Assembly: GCA_020833415.1 (NCBI GenBank)
Contig: JAJHQJ010000012.1
Span: 1 to 34,269 of the forward strand
Source of the DNA: Desulfurococcaceae archaeon
GTDB taxonomy: Archaea; Thermoproteota; Thermoprotei_A; Sulfolobales; NBVN01
DNA: 34,269 nt
Direction: 5' to 3'
The translations under genes and the position numbers were made by a program. Numbering within the stretch: position 1 is the first letter of the stretch; the number at the start of each line of letters is the position of its first letter. The notes beneath the pieces are model-generated. The model did not search any database. It saw only the letters and a program-made list of their open reading frames with translations, and had not been told where the DNA came from. This document shows, piece by piece, positions 22,919-32,121 of this stretch.

Positions 22919-24559
22919 CTAAAGAACCCTTAGGAGTTCGCTAATTAAGATCTCGAAGAAGGCTAGTGGTGCCCTGAGTTCTAGGAGCTTCAGTACCCTG
23001 GGGTGGGCCTCTCCAACGTAGCCTGTGGTAATGCCCTTGACTACTACCTTAGCGGCTCTCCCAGGTATCGCTATAGGTAGACCATCGAAGGGTTCGAAGA
23101 CGGGTTTAATCCCTAGGATTTCGAGAAGTGTTTTGACCGTAGCTAGTCCATCCGTGAGAGTTACGCCGGAACCGTAGATGGACCCTGAAACCCTCCTAGA
23201 CGTAGTTAGGTTATCGGGGTCCACCGCGTCACCGACCTCGAATACCTTAAGATCCTGTAGACCGTACTTCTTAACGTTCCTAGATACGGTGGCTAGTACT
23301 GAGGGGAGGAGTGATGGTCTTAGAACCGAGTACGTACGCATCTTAGGGTTCTCAATCTCGGTAAACCTTACGTAACCCAGTGAGGTAAGGTAGTCGGGGT
23401 CTGTAAGTATGAAGTTGGCGACCTCGGTAAAGCCCATACCCACCAATATATCCCTAACGAACCTCGTAACTCTCTCCAGCGGGTGTACCGAACCCCTAGC
23501 TGCGGGGACCTCCAGGTACCCCCCTATAGCGTTGTAGTCCATGGAGATCGCTATGTCCTCCACGATATCGTCCTCGTCTATAACGTCGACCCTGTAGGGA
23601 GGTACCCAGACCTTAACGTAACTCTCCGTTACCTCAAGTACTCTGTAACCGTACCTCTCTAGGTACTCTGGGATCTTCTCTAGACCTGGGCTAGCCCCTA
23701 TTAGGTTCTCGACCCTTCTAAGGCCGACGATGAGCTCCCGACCCAGTAGAGTACTGAAGAGCATCTCACCGAGCTCCTCCCGACTTACTACCCTAGCTAC
23801 CTCTATGACCTCACCACCACGCTCGTAGACGGCTAAAGCCATGGTAGCTAAGACGGAGGCCATTAACCTAGGCTCTGTACCGGTTACATCTATTAGGATG
23901 TTCCTACTCCTTTCAGTTATCCTAGTGTCCTCGGAGTTTATTATGGGGGGTAGGGAGAGTACTGTCCCAGCAGAGTCTACCAGTAGGGGGTACTTACCTC
24001 TTCTAACTAGGTGACCATATAGCCTCCCCTTCTCGGTAGTCTCGAGTATGGTCTCGGCACTCATGCTGGTAGAATAGCCCAGTGGTCTGAACTCCGCGGT
24101 AGCTACGGCTCTGTAGTACACTGGGGGCTTTATGGTGTCTAAGTCGTACAATCCTATGGATACCAGCTCCCTGTTTCCGCAGTGGGTTAGGTGGAGTTTC
24201 TCCTGTAGTTGGAATAGCTGGCTAATAGCCTCATCATCCAGCTTCACCCCCCTAACTACCACTACCATTACGTAGGGCCTGTACCTCGGAGCCCCCCTAG
24301 CGTCTACATGTATAGAACTCCAGCCTACTGGATAGACTGTCGGCTTCTTAAGTCCCAGTAGTAGTACGATGGCTCTGGCCAACCCCTCGGCTGAGTAAAG
24401 GTCTAGCCTATCGTGAGGTGCTTCGAAGGTTATGCTATCCCCACGTACTTCCTCAAACTCCAACTTCAGGAAGTCTGCTAGTCTGCGGAGCTCCTCGAGG
24501 TCTATACTCCTCCCAACTAGTCTCTCGAGGTCCCACAGTCTAACTGAGACCACCGGCAC
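22919..24559 (-). CDS. pheT: Phenylalanyl-tRNA synthetase beta subunit
   Basis: Subunit of the alpha2-beta2 class II synthetase. The archaeal/eukaryotic short form (546 aa) starts with the B1 domain (VSVRLWDLERLVG), continues through the B3/4 editing region (about 90-265; LTHCGNRELVSIGLYDLDTI, ITERSRNILIDVTGT) and the B5 DNA-binding-like domain (PPYRVDVIDEDDIVEDIA), and ends with the catalytic-like fold (FTEVANFILTDP, LRPSLLPSVL, VFEVGDAV). The start GTG 24559 overlaps pheS by 20 bp, so the subunits are coupled. Confidence 0.96.
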   Translation of the reverse strand: MPVVSVRLWDLERLVGRSIDLEELRRLADFLKLEFEEVRGDSITFEAPHDRLDLYSAEGLARAIVLLLGLKKPTVYPVGWSSIHVDARGAPRYRPYVMVVVVRGVKLDDEAISQLFQLQEKLHLTHCGNRELVSIGLYDLDTIKPPVYYRAVATAEFRPLGYSTSMSAETILETTEKGRLYGHLVRRGKYPLLVDSAGTVLSLPPIINSEDTRITERSRNILIDVTGTEPRLMASVLATMALAVYERGGEVIEVARVVSREELGEMLFSTLLGRELIVGLRRVENLIGASPGLEKIPEYLERYGYRVLEVTESYVKVWVPPYRVDVIDEDDIVEDIAISMDYNAIGGYLEVPAARGSVHPLERVTRFVRDILVGMGFTEVANFILTDPDYLTSLGYVRFTEIENPKMRTYSVLRPSLLPSVLATVSRNVKKYGLQDLKVFEVGDAVDPDNLTTSRRVSGSIYGSGVTLTDGLATVKTLLEILGIKPVFEPFDGLPIAIPGRAAKVVVKGITTGYVGEAHPRVLKLLELRAPLAFFEILISELLRVL

Positions 24560-26057
24560 CTAGTACCACCTTAGGTGGTCTACGTATCTCCACCTCCCTA
24601 ATGTCATCGCTGTACAGCTCCCTTATGTCATCTATACCCAGTAGTATCATAGCTATCCTATCGACTCCTATACCCCAGGCCGCTACGTTATACCCGTGGA
24701 GACCTAAGGGCTCTAGGACCTGCCTCCTGAACATACCCCCTGGGAGTACCTCAACCCACCCTAGCTTAGGGTGCTTCACGTAACCCTCGACGCTGGGCTC
24801 TGTGAAGGGGAAGTAGGCTGGCTTGAACCTGACCTCACCTAGGCCTAGGGCTCTAGCAAACTCCCTGAAGAACTGGAGGAGATCCTTGAACGAGATGTTC
24901 CTACCGACCATGATGCCGTCCAGCTGGTGGAACTCCATTAAGTGCGTCGGATCTGGGGTATCCGGTCTGAACACCCTGTCTATCGTAAAGACCCTGTACT
25001 CCCCCTCCCCACGCTCGAATAGTGTCCTAACAGATACAGCCGTACAGTGAGTTCTCAGTATCAGCCTAAGTGCCTTCTCCTGGTCCCACGTATACCCAGC
25101 AAATGCCTCGTGGTATCTCTTAACCTCATTAACTAGACTGACCGGTGCCCCGCCTAAAACAGCAACCTGACCCCCTCCCTTAATTCTGTAAACATCGGTA
25201 GGTCTTCTCGATGGGTGGTACTGCGGTACGAAGAGTACATCGAAGTTCCACAGCTCAAGCTCTACGTGAGGTCCCTTAACCTCCTCGAACCCTAGGGATA
25301 CCATCACCTCCCGCATGTAGTCTATGATGTCGACGAAGAAGTGCTTTCTAGCTAGCCTAAGCTTCGGGGGCTCAACGCTGAGGTCAAAGGGCTTAAACTC
25401 TATGTGGTCCCAATTACTTAGTGATATCACCTCCGGGGTTACTACCGTAACTACCTCTCCTCTAGTGAGTGAGCTAGCTACTGAGAGCAGAACCTCCGTA
25501 GCCTCAACCCTTAAGTCCTTAACCTCCCTAACTGAGATAAGGCCTCTCCTCCTCAGCTCCCTATCGATCTCCTCATCCTTAAACTCCCTAGGGCTCAGGT
25601 ACTCCCTGAGCCTACCCTTAACCCTCTCAACATACTCATTAAGGGCCCTAACTCTCTCCGACTTCAGTGTAATACCCTCCCTACCTATCTCAGCAACTCC
25701 GCACCTCCTCAGAATCCCTATAGCTGCGTTTAACTCATCCTCAGCCATGCCCAGCCCTCTGAGGTCGCTAAAGCTTAGCCTACCAGTCTTGAGGAGCACC
25801 TCAACAAGCCTCTCCTCCGGTAAACCTACATCGAGGTACCTCCTACCACTATCACTTACCTCAGCTACGCGGACTTCCCTCCTTAAGACCCTGATAAAGC
25901 CCCTGGCCTCAAGCTCAGCCAGATCCCTCATTACATCCTGCTCCCTCCTCCCTAGGGCTACCGCTAGCTCCGAGACCGGTAGGGACCTAAATCTAGCTAA
26001 GAGTACCGCAATATCGTAGAGTCTCGGAGGGAGCTTAACTACGCTAGGGCTACCCAT
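24540..26057 (-). CDS. pheS: Phenylalanyl-tRNA synthetase alpha subunit
   Basis: Catalytic subunit that attaches Phe to tRNA-Phe. Residues about 1-150 are tandem winged-helix domains of the archaeal/eukaryotic type; the class II core has motif 2 (TAVSVRTLFERGEGEYRVFTIDRVFRPD region), HLMEFHQLDGIMVG, YFPFTEPSVEGYV and motif 3 GIGVDRIAMILLGIDDIR. 505 aa is normal. First gene of pheST; TATA-like GCTTATTAG lies at about 26096-26104. Confidence 0.97.
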   Translation of the reverse strand: MGSPSVVKLPPRLYDIAVLLARFRSLPVSELAVALGRREQDVMRDLAELEARGFIRVLRREVRVAEVSDSGRRYLDVGLPEERLVEVLLKTGRLSFSDLRGLGMAEDELNAAIGILRRCGVAEIGREGITLKSERVRALNEYVERVKGRLREYLSPREFKDEEIDRELRRRGLISVREVKDLRVEATEVLLSVASSLTRGEVVTVVTPEVISLSNWDHIEFKPFDLSVEPPKLRLARKHFFVDIIDYMREVMVSLGFEEVKGPHVELELWNFDVLFVPQYHPSRRPTDVYRIKGGGQVAVLGGAPVSLVNEVKRYHEAFAGYTWDQEKALRLILRTHCTAVSVRTLFERGEGEYRVFTIDRVFRPDTPDPTHLMEFHQLDGIMVGRNISFKDLLQFFREFARALGLGEVRFKPAYFPFTEPSVEGYVKHPKLGWVEVLPGGMFRRQVLEPLGLHGYNVAAWGIGVDRIAMILLGIDDIRELYSDDIREVEIRRPPKVVLGAGGLS

Positions 26058-26089
26058 TCCCTACGACCTACCAGCAAATACCACGTGGA

Positions 26090-26104
26090 TAAGAACTAAT
26101 AAGC
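26090..26104 (-). promoter_or_regulatory. Promoter region of pheST
   Basis: GCTTATTAGTTCTTA on the minus strand is the AT-rich box about 35-45 bp upstream of the pheS ATG, predicting a start near 26070. Confidence 0.45.
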
Positions 26105-26137
26105 ACCTAGCTAAGCCCCCCACCAGATTCCCCCGTT

Positions 26138-26357
26138 AGGGGTTCAGCTCTTATGTGTTTTATGTGATCATGGCCTCATCTCTATCCCTCCACATCCCAC
26201 TCGGGTTCTCACCGGGCTTGGGGGTGTTCAGGACCACCTAGGAGACCCCGCATCTTGGGTATCTAACCCATACACCTACCTTAGAACTTTAGACGTTTAC
26301 CGATACCTAGCACTAATCAAGGCAAGGGAGCGACATCAAGCTATTAAACCTATATGG
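26138..26357 (-). mobile_element. Relic of a TnpB element (tail only), copy 2
   Basis: Shares its ends (GGGGTTCAGCTCTTATGTG, CTATTAAACCTAT) and internal stretches with copy 1 at 20139. The minus strand reads VVLNTPKPGENPSG..RDRDEAMIT plus stop, a diverged TnpB-type tail. Together with the pheS promoter and the tRNA-Lys promoter this fills the 370 bp gap between pheS and tRNA-Lys. Confidence 0.55.
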
Positions 26358-26389
26358 AACTCGAAACGGCAACTAAGGGCTCTCCCGAA

Positions 26390-26399
26390 GCTTTTAAGC
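26390..26399 (+). promoter_or_regulatory. TATA box of tRNA-Lys
   Basis: GCTTTTAAGC is centred about 33 bp upstream of the tRNA, leaving a short 5' leader. Confidence 0.6.
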
Positions 26400-26427
26400 T
26401 GTAGCACATTACTACTTAGAGGGGGTA

Positions 26428-26501
<74 letters not shown>

Positions 26502-26630
26502 CTACACCCGGTGTTCTGAACTCTATCTGAGTGAGACCACCGTAATACTCCATCCTACATAAACTTAGTGTTTCGGGATTAACCGGGTGGCGAGATCCAG
26601 CAATCGAAAGGTAAAAACGGATCCTTAATA

Positions 26631-26837
26631 CTACCCTAGTGCACCTACTCTAATTCTTACACCTCCGTCCGTTCTAGCTATTGTTAGTTCCTGTAGGACT
26701 TCTCTAAACCCGCACGAAGAGCACTTTAGGGTGTACCTCACGATAGCTACACCGTTGGAGACCGTTCTCTCAGTTAGGACAGCGGCCCTATTCTCGCATT
26801 TAGGGCACTTGGGGCCTTCGTTGTACCTCCACGGCAT
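26631..26837 (-). CDS. Small zinc-ribbon protein
   Basis: 68 aa from ATG 26837. The ORF-track start (GTG 26849) falls inside a perfect Shine-Dalgarno sequence, GGAGGTG, which is nine bases before that ATG, so the ATG is preferred. CPKCENRA and CSSCGFRE form a zinc ribbon like those of TFS or small RNA-polymerase/ribosomal ribbons, but no family-specific residues are seen. A TATA box (AGTTTAAAAC, about 26918-26928) implies a leader of about 60 nt. Function unknown. Confidence 0.75.
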   Translation of the reverse strand: MPWRYNEGPKCPKCENRAAVLTERTVSNGVAIVRYTLKCSSCGFREVLQELTIARTDGGVRIRVGALG

Positions 26838-26966
26838 TACCGGTAGCACCTCCTTGGTTACCTCTAGACTACCTCTCTGTACCTACACCTATCATGGTAC
26901 TAGCTCTACGCACAGTTTTAAACTCGCTAAAACCCCTAGCCTTAAGTGCTGGAGGTGTACTGTTCT

Positions 26967-27008
<42 letters not shown>

Positions 27009-27012
27009 CCAT

Positions 27013-27114
27013 TTAAAACACCCTATGGAAGACCCTCTCCTCAAAGACCTCCTCGTAGGCTTTAAGCAGCCTCCTCGTCTGTTTTCCCAGGTTTAGATTA
27101 CCGTAGATAGCTTC
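27013..27114 (-). pseudogene. Short coding remnant before hairpin d
   Basis: After an in-frame stop, 33 codons read EAIYGNLNLGKQTRRLLKAY and EEVFEERVFHRVF, then stop. The amphipathic, charged pattern looks like the end of a real protein, but there is no start codon and the frame is closed upstream. I do not recognise the family. Its position beside a hairpin relic suggests a truncated mobile or displaced gene. Confidence 0.3.
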
Positions 27115-27141
27115 CTAGATAGTTATGAGGATGGCTACGGT

Positions 27142-27798
27142 CTATAACCTCTTGAGGCACTCCGGGTTTACTATACACGTATTGCATAGGGGCTTCCTGG
27201 CCTTGCAGGTGGATCTACCGTGCTGTATTAGACTAAGGTGTGCCTTGAGTAGGTAGTTAGCCTCCCTAGGTAGCTCCTCCTCTACGCGCCTCCTTGCTCT
27301 CTCGTAGTTTTCTCTGAGGTCTACTGTTCCGTACCTATGTAGAACCCTCCTTATATGGGTATCAATAGGGAATATGGGGTGGTTCCTGTACATAAGTAGG
27401 AATACATCCGCCGTCTTATAGCCTATACCCGGTATCTTCAGTAGCTTAGTTCTCAGTAGCTCCGGCTCATCATACTCAAGCTCCTCCCTACTTAAGGACC
27501 TCAGTAACTGTAGGATTGTCCTAGCTTTGGCGTAGTGAAGACCCGAAACCCTTATAAGCTCGGCTAGTCTCTCAACCCCTAATTCAAGTATCTTCCCCAC
27601 ATCTACCGGTACCCCAACTACCTCGATAAGCCTAGCTAGTGCTCTAGAGGAGTTTACGTCACTGGTATTCTGAGATAGTATCGTAGCTATTAGGATGTAG
27701 TAAGGGTCTCTGGGAGCTGTAAGTGCTGTGAAGTTCTGGGGGTTTATCCTACTCCAGTAGTATTCGATAACCCTATCGCAGAGGTACCTAACCCTCAT
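27142..27798 (-). CDS. nth: Endonuclease III (DNA glycosylase/AP lyase)
   Basis: Base-excision repair of oxidised pyrimidines. The helix-hairpin-helix LLKIPGIGYKTADVFLLM carries the catalytic Lys, PIDTHIRRVLHR the catalytic Asp, and the C-terminus has the [4Fe-4S] ligands C-x6-C-x2-C-x5-C (CKARKPLCNTCIVNPEC). 218 aa is normal. The start at 27798 follows a minus-strand TATA box at 27823-27832. Divergent from the phosphoesterase gene. Confidence 0.96.
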   Translation of the reverse strand: MRVRYLCDRVIEYYWSRINPQNFTALTAPRDPYYILIATILSQNTSDVNSSRALARLIEVVGVPVDVGKILELGVERLAELIRVSGLHYAKARTILQLLRSLSREELEYDEPELLRTKLLKIPGIGYKTADVFLLMYRNHPIFPIDTHIRRVLHRYGTVDLRENYERARRRVEEELPREANYLLKAHLSLIQHGRSTCKARKPLCNTCIVNPECLKRL

Positions 27799-27809
27799 CG
27801 TAGGAGCTC

Positions 27810-27832
27810 TTTTAACCTCAGGTTATAAGCTT
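27810..27832. promoter_or_regulatory. Overlapping divergent promoters
   Basis: CTTATAACC (minus strand, about 27823-27831) suits nth, and CTTTTAACC (plus strand, about 27810-27818) suits the phosphoesterase gene. The two boxes point outward past each other within 25 bp, so polymerase binding should be mutually exclusive. Confidence 0.45.
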
Positions 27833-27844
27833 CCGGGGATCGTC

Positions 27845-28510
27845 GTGCTAGCTCTACTACTCTCAGACATACACGGTAGGGTATCCCTACTTAGAAGGAT
27901 CGTTAAGACTTCCGACTACGACCTAGCGCTCGTAGCTGGGGATCTATCCAACTACGCCGGCGGGGGCTACGGGGAGGTTCTCGAGCTTCTATCGGAGAGC
28001 TTACCCCTCACTATAGTTGTTCCCGGGAACGTAGATCCTCCGGAGATCCTCAACCTAAGTCTGGGGAACGTCGTTATACTACACACCTCCGTAGTCGATG
28101 TACGCGGCCTACTGGTTGCCGGGGTAGGTGGTGGGATCGGGTTTAGCTTCTGGGGTATACCCTACCTAGCTGAGTACCACATAGCCGACTTCGTTAAGAA
28201 ACTCTCCGAGGAGTTGAGGAGGTCTTCCAGAGCCCTCCACATACTACTTACCCACACACCACCCTACAATAGTGGTGTAGATAAGTTGTACAGCGGAGAA
28301 GTCGTCGGGTCTAAAGCATTGCGGAACTTCCTAGAGGAGTTCAAACCCCTCCTACACGTATGCGGACACGTACACGAGAGTCGCGGAGTCTCTACACTTG
28401 GTAGAACCACCGTAGTTAATCCTGGACCAGCTATGGTTGGCTACTACGCAGTATCCAGGGTAGACCTAGACCGTGGAAGAGTCGATGTAGAACTCGCGAG
28501 AGTTAAGTAG
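27845..28510 (+). CDS. Metallophosphoesterase (calcineurin-like)
   Basis: Two-metal phosphoesterase, 221 aa. The signature residues are ordered: SDIHGR (D-x-H), VAGDLSNY (G-D), VVPGNVDPPE (G-N), LLTHTPPYN (H) and CGHVHESRG (G-H-x-H). It belongs to the small archaeal group in which GNHD becomes GNVD. The start is GTG 27845, needed to retain strand 1 (LALLLSDIHG). The substrate (phosphodiester or phosphomonoester) is not evident. Confidence 0.88.
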   Translation: MLALLLSDIHGRVSLLRRIVKTSDYDLALVAGDLSNYAGGGYGEVLELLSESLPLTIVVPGNVDPPEILNLSLGNVVILHTSVVDVRGLLVAGVGGGIGFSFWGIPYLAEYHIADFVKKLSEELRRSSRALHILLTHTPPYNSGVDKLYSGEVVGSKALRNFLEEFKPLLHVCGHVHESRGVSTLGRTTVVNPGPAMVGYYAVSRVDLDRGRVDVELARVK

Positions 28511-28520
28511 CTAATAAGCT
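28509..28520 (+). promoter_or_regulatory. TATA box of SRP RNA
   Basis: AGCTAATAAGCT is centred about 25 bp before the first paired base of the RNA (28538) and overlaps the end of the phosphoesterase gene. Confidence 0.6.
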
Positions 28521-28536
28521 CCTAACTGACGTATTT

Positions 28537-28853
28537 CGGGGGTGTGCGGGTAGGGCTGGGAGTTCGCCGCCTCCCCTCGCCGAAGGCGTAAGGCGGGGCC
28601 AGTAACCCGTACCACCCGGAGATCCCCGCTCCCGGAACTCCGCGTCAGCGGTGAAGCCCGCCCCGTGGGGTCGGCGGTGGCGGAGGCCCTCCTGGAGGGG
28701 AGGGTCTACCGCCTTTGCGGGGGGAACCTGGCCAGGCCCGGAAGGGAGCAACCTAACCCCCGACGTCGACGTTCACGGGTCACCGGGTAGAGGACGGCGC
28801 GGAGAGGTCCGGAAGTGGGTTAGCTCCGGGTGGGAGGGGGCCGCACACCCCCT
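28537..28853 (+). ncRNA. ffs: 7S SRP RNA
   Basis: RNA scaffold of the signal recognition particle. The ends pair as GGGGGTGTGCGG (28538) with CCGCACACCCCC (28841). The helix 8 signature GGCCAGGCCCGGAAGGGAGC followed by AACC (28730-28753) is the SRP54-binding site. The GC-rich body of about 315 nt fits archaeal SRP RNAs with SRP19/SRP54 binding arms. ORFs reported across it are shadows. Confidence 0.95.
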
Positions 28854-28887
28854 CTAAAGCTATGATCGACTTACTAGGAGGAGTTCC

Positions 28888-30078
28888 TCAGTATAGTCCA
28901 GGTGCTCTGTAGACCCTAATTAGGGTGTACTTAGCTAGCTTAACTACCCCAGGCTCTAGAATGGTGAAGCCATGTGACTCTGCTATAGGTCTCTGCACAG
29001 GTGAAGGAGCTTCGAAAATCTCTGCAGTACCCTCCTCCTCATTGATCAGCTTAACGAACCTCAGCCTTGTGAAGGCCGTGAACCTCCCCCTGTAAGTGTA
29101 GTCGTGGCCTAGCCTTAGTAGTCCGGTTAGGTAGTGGGCTACTGGGTCACCTCCCTGCATAACCTTAAGTAGGGGCTGGAGTACGAAGACAGCCCCGGAT
29201 ACGGTAGACTGGATAAGCCCGGGTAGCAGTACCACAGGTTTTCCACGTAGGGATACTAGCGACGTCACCCTACCGGGTTGAACTGCTACACCCCTGACTA
29301 GGACCTCAACACCATCTAGAGAGCTTACAGTCCGGAACGTTAGGTCCTTATCCCCTAGTGACGCACCACCTATTGTTACCACAGCATCGTACTCCTCTAC
29401 ACCTACCCCAACCACCTCCCTAATGACCTCGGTAGAGTCCTCCACGGGCTTGGATACGGTGATCCCACCTGCCAGAGGTTCGCACATGCTCCTAACGACT
29501 AGGCTACTGGTCTCCCTTCTAGAGCCCTCAGCAAGCTCTGTACCTACCGGTACTACAAGTACCCTAGGTCTGACGAACACCTTGAGCGTGGAGAGACCCA
29601 GCTCAGCTAGGAGTCTAGCCTTAGCTGGGGTAACTAGGGAGCCCCTCCTAGCTACTATGTCCGACCTGGCTACATCCAATCCCCTACGTATGATCTCAGA
29701 CCCCTCCTCCAGGAACCTCGGAGCTATGACCTCACCCCCCACTACGCGGGCGGCCTCGACTGGAAGCACGGCCACAGTACCCTCGGGGACGGGCTCACCG
29801 GTCCTAACGTAGGTAGCCTCGCACCTACCTAGGGTACTACCCTCTACCAACCTATACGATAGCCCGCTACAGGAAGACAGCGCGAACCCATCTACGTGCG
29901 ATATGTCATACTCCGGCAGGTCCCTAGGAGCCGTCAAGTCCTCAGCTAGGAACCTACCAACCGAGTTAGTTACATCAACCTCCTCCACCCCGAGAGACTT
30001 GAAGTACTTCCTTAGAATACCCCTCAGGTTCGCCAGGTCCACGTACTTGAATAGACCCTCAGGTACTGGGGACGGCAT
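28888..30078 (-). CDS. moeA: Molybdopterin molybdenumtransferase MoeA
   Basis: Inserts Mo or W into adenylylated molybdopterin. DISHVDGFALSS (about 39-50, DxxxxDG(Y/F)A), VRTGEPVPEGTVAVLPVE, the MoCF-fold motif VVTIGGASLGDKDL, and LPGLIQSTVSGAVFVLQPLL with a C-terminal beta domain are all present. 396 aa is typical. The promoter at 30107-30119 gives a short leader before ATG 30078. It belongs with moaC in the same pathway. Confidence 0.95.
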   Translation of the reverse strand: MPSPVPEGLFKYVDLANLRGILRKYFKSLGVEEVDVTNSVGRFLAEDLTAPRDLPEYDISHVDGFALSSCSGLSYRLVEGSTLGRCEATYVRTGEPVPEGTVAVLPVEAARVVGGEVIAPRFLEEGSEIIRRGLDVARSDIVARRGSLVTPAKARLLAELGLSTLKVFVRPRVLVVPVGTELAEGSRRETSSLVVRSMCEPLAGGITVSKPVEDSTEVIREVVGVGVEEYDAVVTIGGASLGDKDLTFRTVSSLDGVEVLVRGVAVQPGRVTSLVSLRGKPVVLLPGLIQSTVSGAVFVLQPLLKVMQGGDPVAHYLTGLLRLGHDYTYRGRFTAFTRLRFVKLINEEEGTAEIFEAPSPVQRPIAESHGFTILEPGVVKLAKYTLIRVYRAPGLY

Positions 30079-30106
30079 ACGTATTCAGTATACTAGACTA
30101 TGCCAA

Positions 30107-30119
30107 GGCTTTTAAAGTC
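30107..30119 (-). promoter_or_regulatory. TATA box of moeA
   Basis: GACTTTAAAAGCC on the minus strand predicts a start near 30087, about ten bases before the moeA ATG. Confidence 0.55.
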
Positions 30120-30130
30120 GAGGAGAGGCC

Positions 30131-32065
30131 CTAGCCCTTCCTAACTATAGAGGCCCTACCCGGTATTAGCTTGGCTATGTTGTTAACGGTGAGTCCACGC
30201 ACGTCCGGGCATCTCTCAACAAGGTAACCCCTTATCTCCTTGGAGATCTCATCAATACCGAGATTCCCCGGGACTACCTCAACCCAGGCAACAGCTCTTG
30301 AGGCTACTAGCTCTGGAGGACCTATAACGATGTCGTAGGTGTCTCCGTAGTATGCTACCCCTATCCCAAGTCTCAGCTTAACCCCCCTAATGTAGTTCCT
30401 CTGCCCGTAGACCATGAAGGAGCCCCTCGGTAAGTACTGCCCGGGGGGTGCCGCTAGCTTAACCTGATCTCCGTAGACCCAGAAGACGTCGACTGAGGCG
30501 AGCCCGGCTTTCCAGGCCTTACTATAGGATGCTGCCAGCGTAGCTACCTCGTAGAGGTCCCTCTCACCTACCTCACGACCCTGGGTCAGTATGACGAACA
30601 CCGCGGCTCCGTGGATGTCCGCGTGCATGAATATGTCCCTAGGCCCTAGGTACCTCCTAACGATAACCTCGTTCTGCGAGGCATCGCGCCCCCCTATAGC
30701 TAGGAAGCCGCTTGAGGTCTCTACCCACAGGAACCTACTGAACCAGGAGACCCTCCTAGGTCTTACCCTAAGGGCCTCCAGGAGGACCCTACGCCTAGCT
30801 AGCTCATCCAACCTCCTCTTAAGCTCCTCAACTACAGCCCTAGCCCTCCCGTACTTCTCAGTTAGGTGGACGTACCTACCCCTAAGCTCGCTGTACTGCT
30901 CCACAAGGTCCTTATACACAAGTAGCTTCAGTTCACCATCGGGTAGCCTAATGAGTACCGAACCCTCGGACGGGTTCCCCTCTACCGGACCGCATCTCTC
31001 TAGACAGCCCCAGCCGCAGTCCTTGATAGCCCTTCTGCAGCACCCCCATATCTCCTCAACGACGTGGTAGTTCCTCTCGAATAGTTCCAACTCCCTGGAT
31101 ACGGCGGCTACGTACTCCTCCAGCCTTCTAAGTTCGCTCTCAGCCTCCTCCAGGGTCTTAGATACCCTAGCCTCCTCCTCCTTAATCCGCGCGAGCTCAG
31201 CCTGCTTCTGCTCGTGGGAGGATAGCTCTCTGAAGTATTCCTCGACTAGCTGGTTCATGGACTTGTACTCCACTACCTCGAGGCCCTCGGCTACCCTACT
31301 CGGGGTGAACGGTAGGAAGCCCACGGGCCTACCTGAGGATATGATGAGGCACGGCCTAGGGGACTCCAGGACCTTCCTAATGAACTCCCTGACCTCATCA
31401 ACGTATTTGAGGACCACGTCGGTGCCCAGCTCCGCAACCTTAGCTGTACGCACCCTAGGGTCTAGGACCTCGTTAACCACCTCCGGGGGTATGCCGAAGA
31501 CCCTTACTAGGAACTGCGCTAGGTTACCCGAGAAGCCCCTCGCAGCTGCGACTACGTCCTCGGGGCTGGCTCTAAGGATATCGGTAGGCGCTGGCGGTGG
31601 CACGTACCTAGTACCGGGGCGTACCTCCCTGTCCCTAACCTTCAGGCCCCTGTTTACAGCTAGAACCCTACCATCACCGTCTACTAAGGCTATGATGCCC
31701 CTCGGTAGGAGTTCGACGTAGAGCTTGAGCCTCCTGCCACCACTCTCAAACTCGAGTACAGCCACCCTCTCCAGACCTAGCTGACCTACACCAACGAGCC
31801 TCGCTCCATCTAGGAACTTCCTGAACTGCCTAGCAACACCTAGGGACTCTGTTGTGAAGATGTGCCTACTTACGTGGATCCTCCTACCCGCCTCAGCCAC
31901 TAAGTAGAGTACGTCATCTCCACACCTAAGCTCCAGCACTAGGAGGTCCCTTAGGGGTACGTAAACATTCCGAACACTACACCCAGAGAGCTTACCCAAC
32001 TCCCTAAGCACTACCGCTAGATCGATCGACGTAAGGACCTCCTTAGGCTTCGCCGAGCTCACCAC
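30131..32065 (-). CDS. NFACT/RqcH-family ribosome quality control protein
   Basis: Homologue of Rqc2/Tae2/RqcH, which binds obstructed large subunits and, in bacteria and eukaryotes, directs C-terminal tailing. NFACT-N covers residues about 1-200 (LELRCGDDVLYLVAEAG), followed by a helix-hairpin region, a long coiled coil (about 270-430, E/L/R-rich) and NFACT-R (FLWVETSSGFLAIGGRDASQ, DIFMHADIHGAAVFVI, YGQRNYIRGVKL). 644 aa is normal for archaea. The start is GTG 32065 with GGGGGG upstream. Whether the archaeal protein makes tails is not known from sequence. Confidence 0.9.
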   Translation of the reverse strand: MVSSAKPKEVLTSIDLAVVLRELGKLSGCSVRNVYVPLRDLLVLELRCGDDVLYLVAEAGRRIHVSRHIFTTESLGVARQFRKFLDGARLVGVGQLGLERVAVLEFESGGRRLKLYVELLPRGIIALVDGDGRVLAVNRGLKVRDREVRPGTRYVPPPAPTDILRASPEDVVAAARGFSGNLAQFLVRVFGIPPEVVNEVLDPRVRTAKVAELGTDVVLKYVDEVREFIRKVLESPRPCLIISSGRPVGFLPFTPSRVAEGLEVVEYKSMNQLVEEYFRELSSHEQKQAELARIKEEEARVSKTLEEAESELRRLEEYVAAVSRELELFERNYHVVEEIWGCCRRAIKDCGWGCLERCGPVEGNPSEGSVLIRLPDGELKLLVYKDLVEQYSELRGRYVHLTEKYGRARAVVEELKRRLDELARRRVLLEALRVRPRRVSWFSRFLWVETSSGFLAIGGRDASQNEVIVRRYLGPRDIFMHADIHGAAVFVILTQGREVGERDLYEVATLAASYSKAWKAGLASVDVFWVYGDQVKLAAPPGQYLPRGSFMVYGQRNYIRGVKLRLGIGVAYYGDTYDIVIGPPELVASRAVAWVEVVPGNLGIDEISKEIRGYLVERCPDVRGLTVNNIAKLIPGRASIVRKG

Positions 32066-32121
32066 AGCCCCCCAGGTGGTAGTTTTCTAACTAGTTGAGT
32101 ACTCTCCCAGGGGGTTGTAGG

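Noticed and set aside
28503-28857. ORFs of 82 and 68 aa over the SRP RNA
   Set aside because: Explained by the SRP RNA; composition is an artefact of GC-rich helices.
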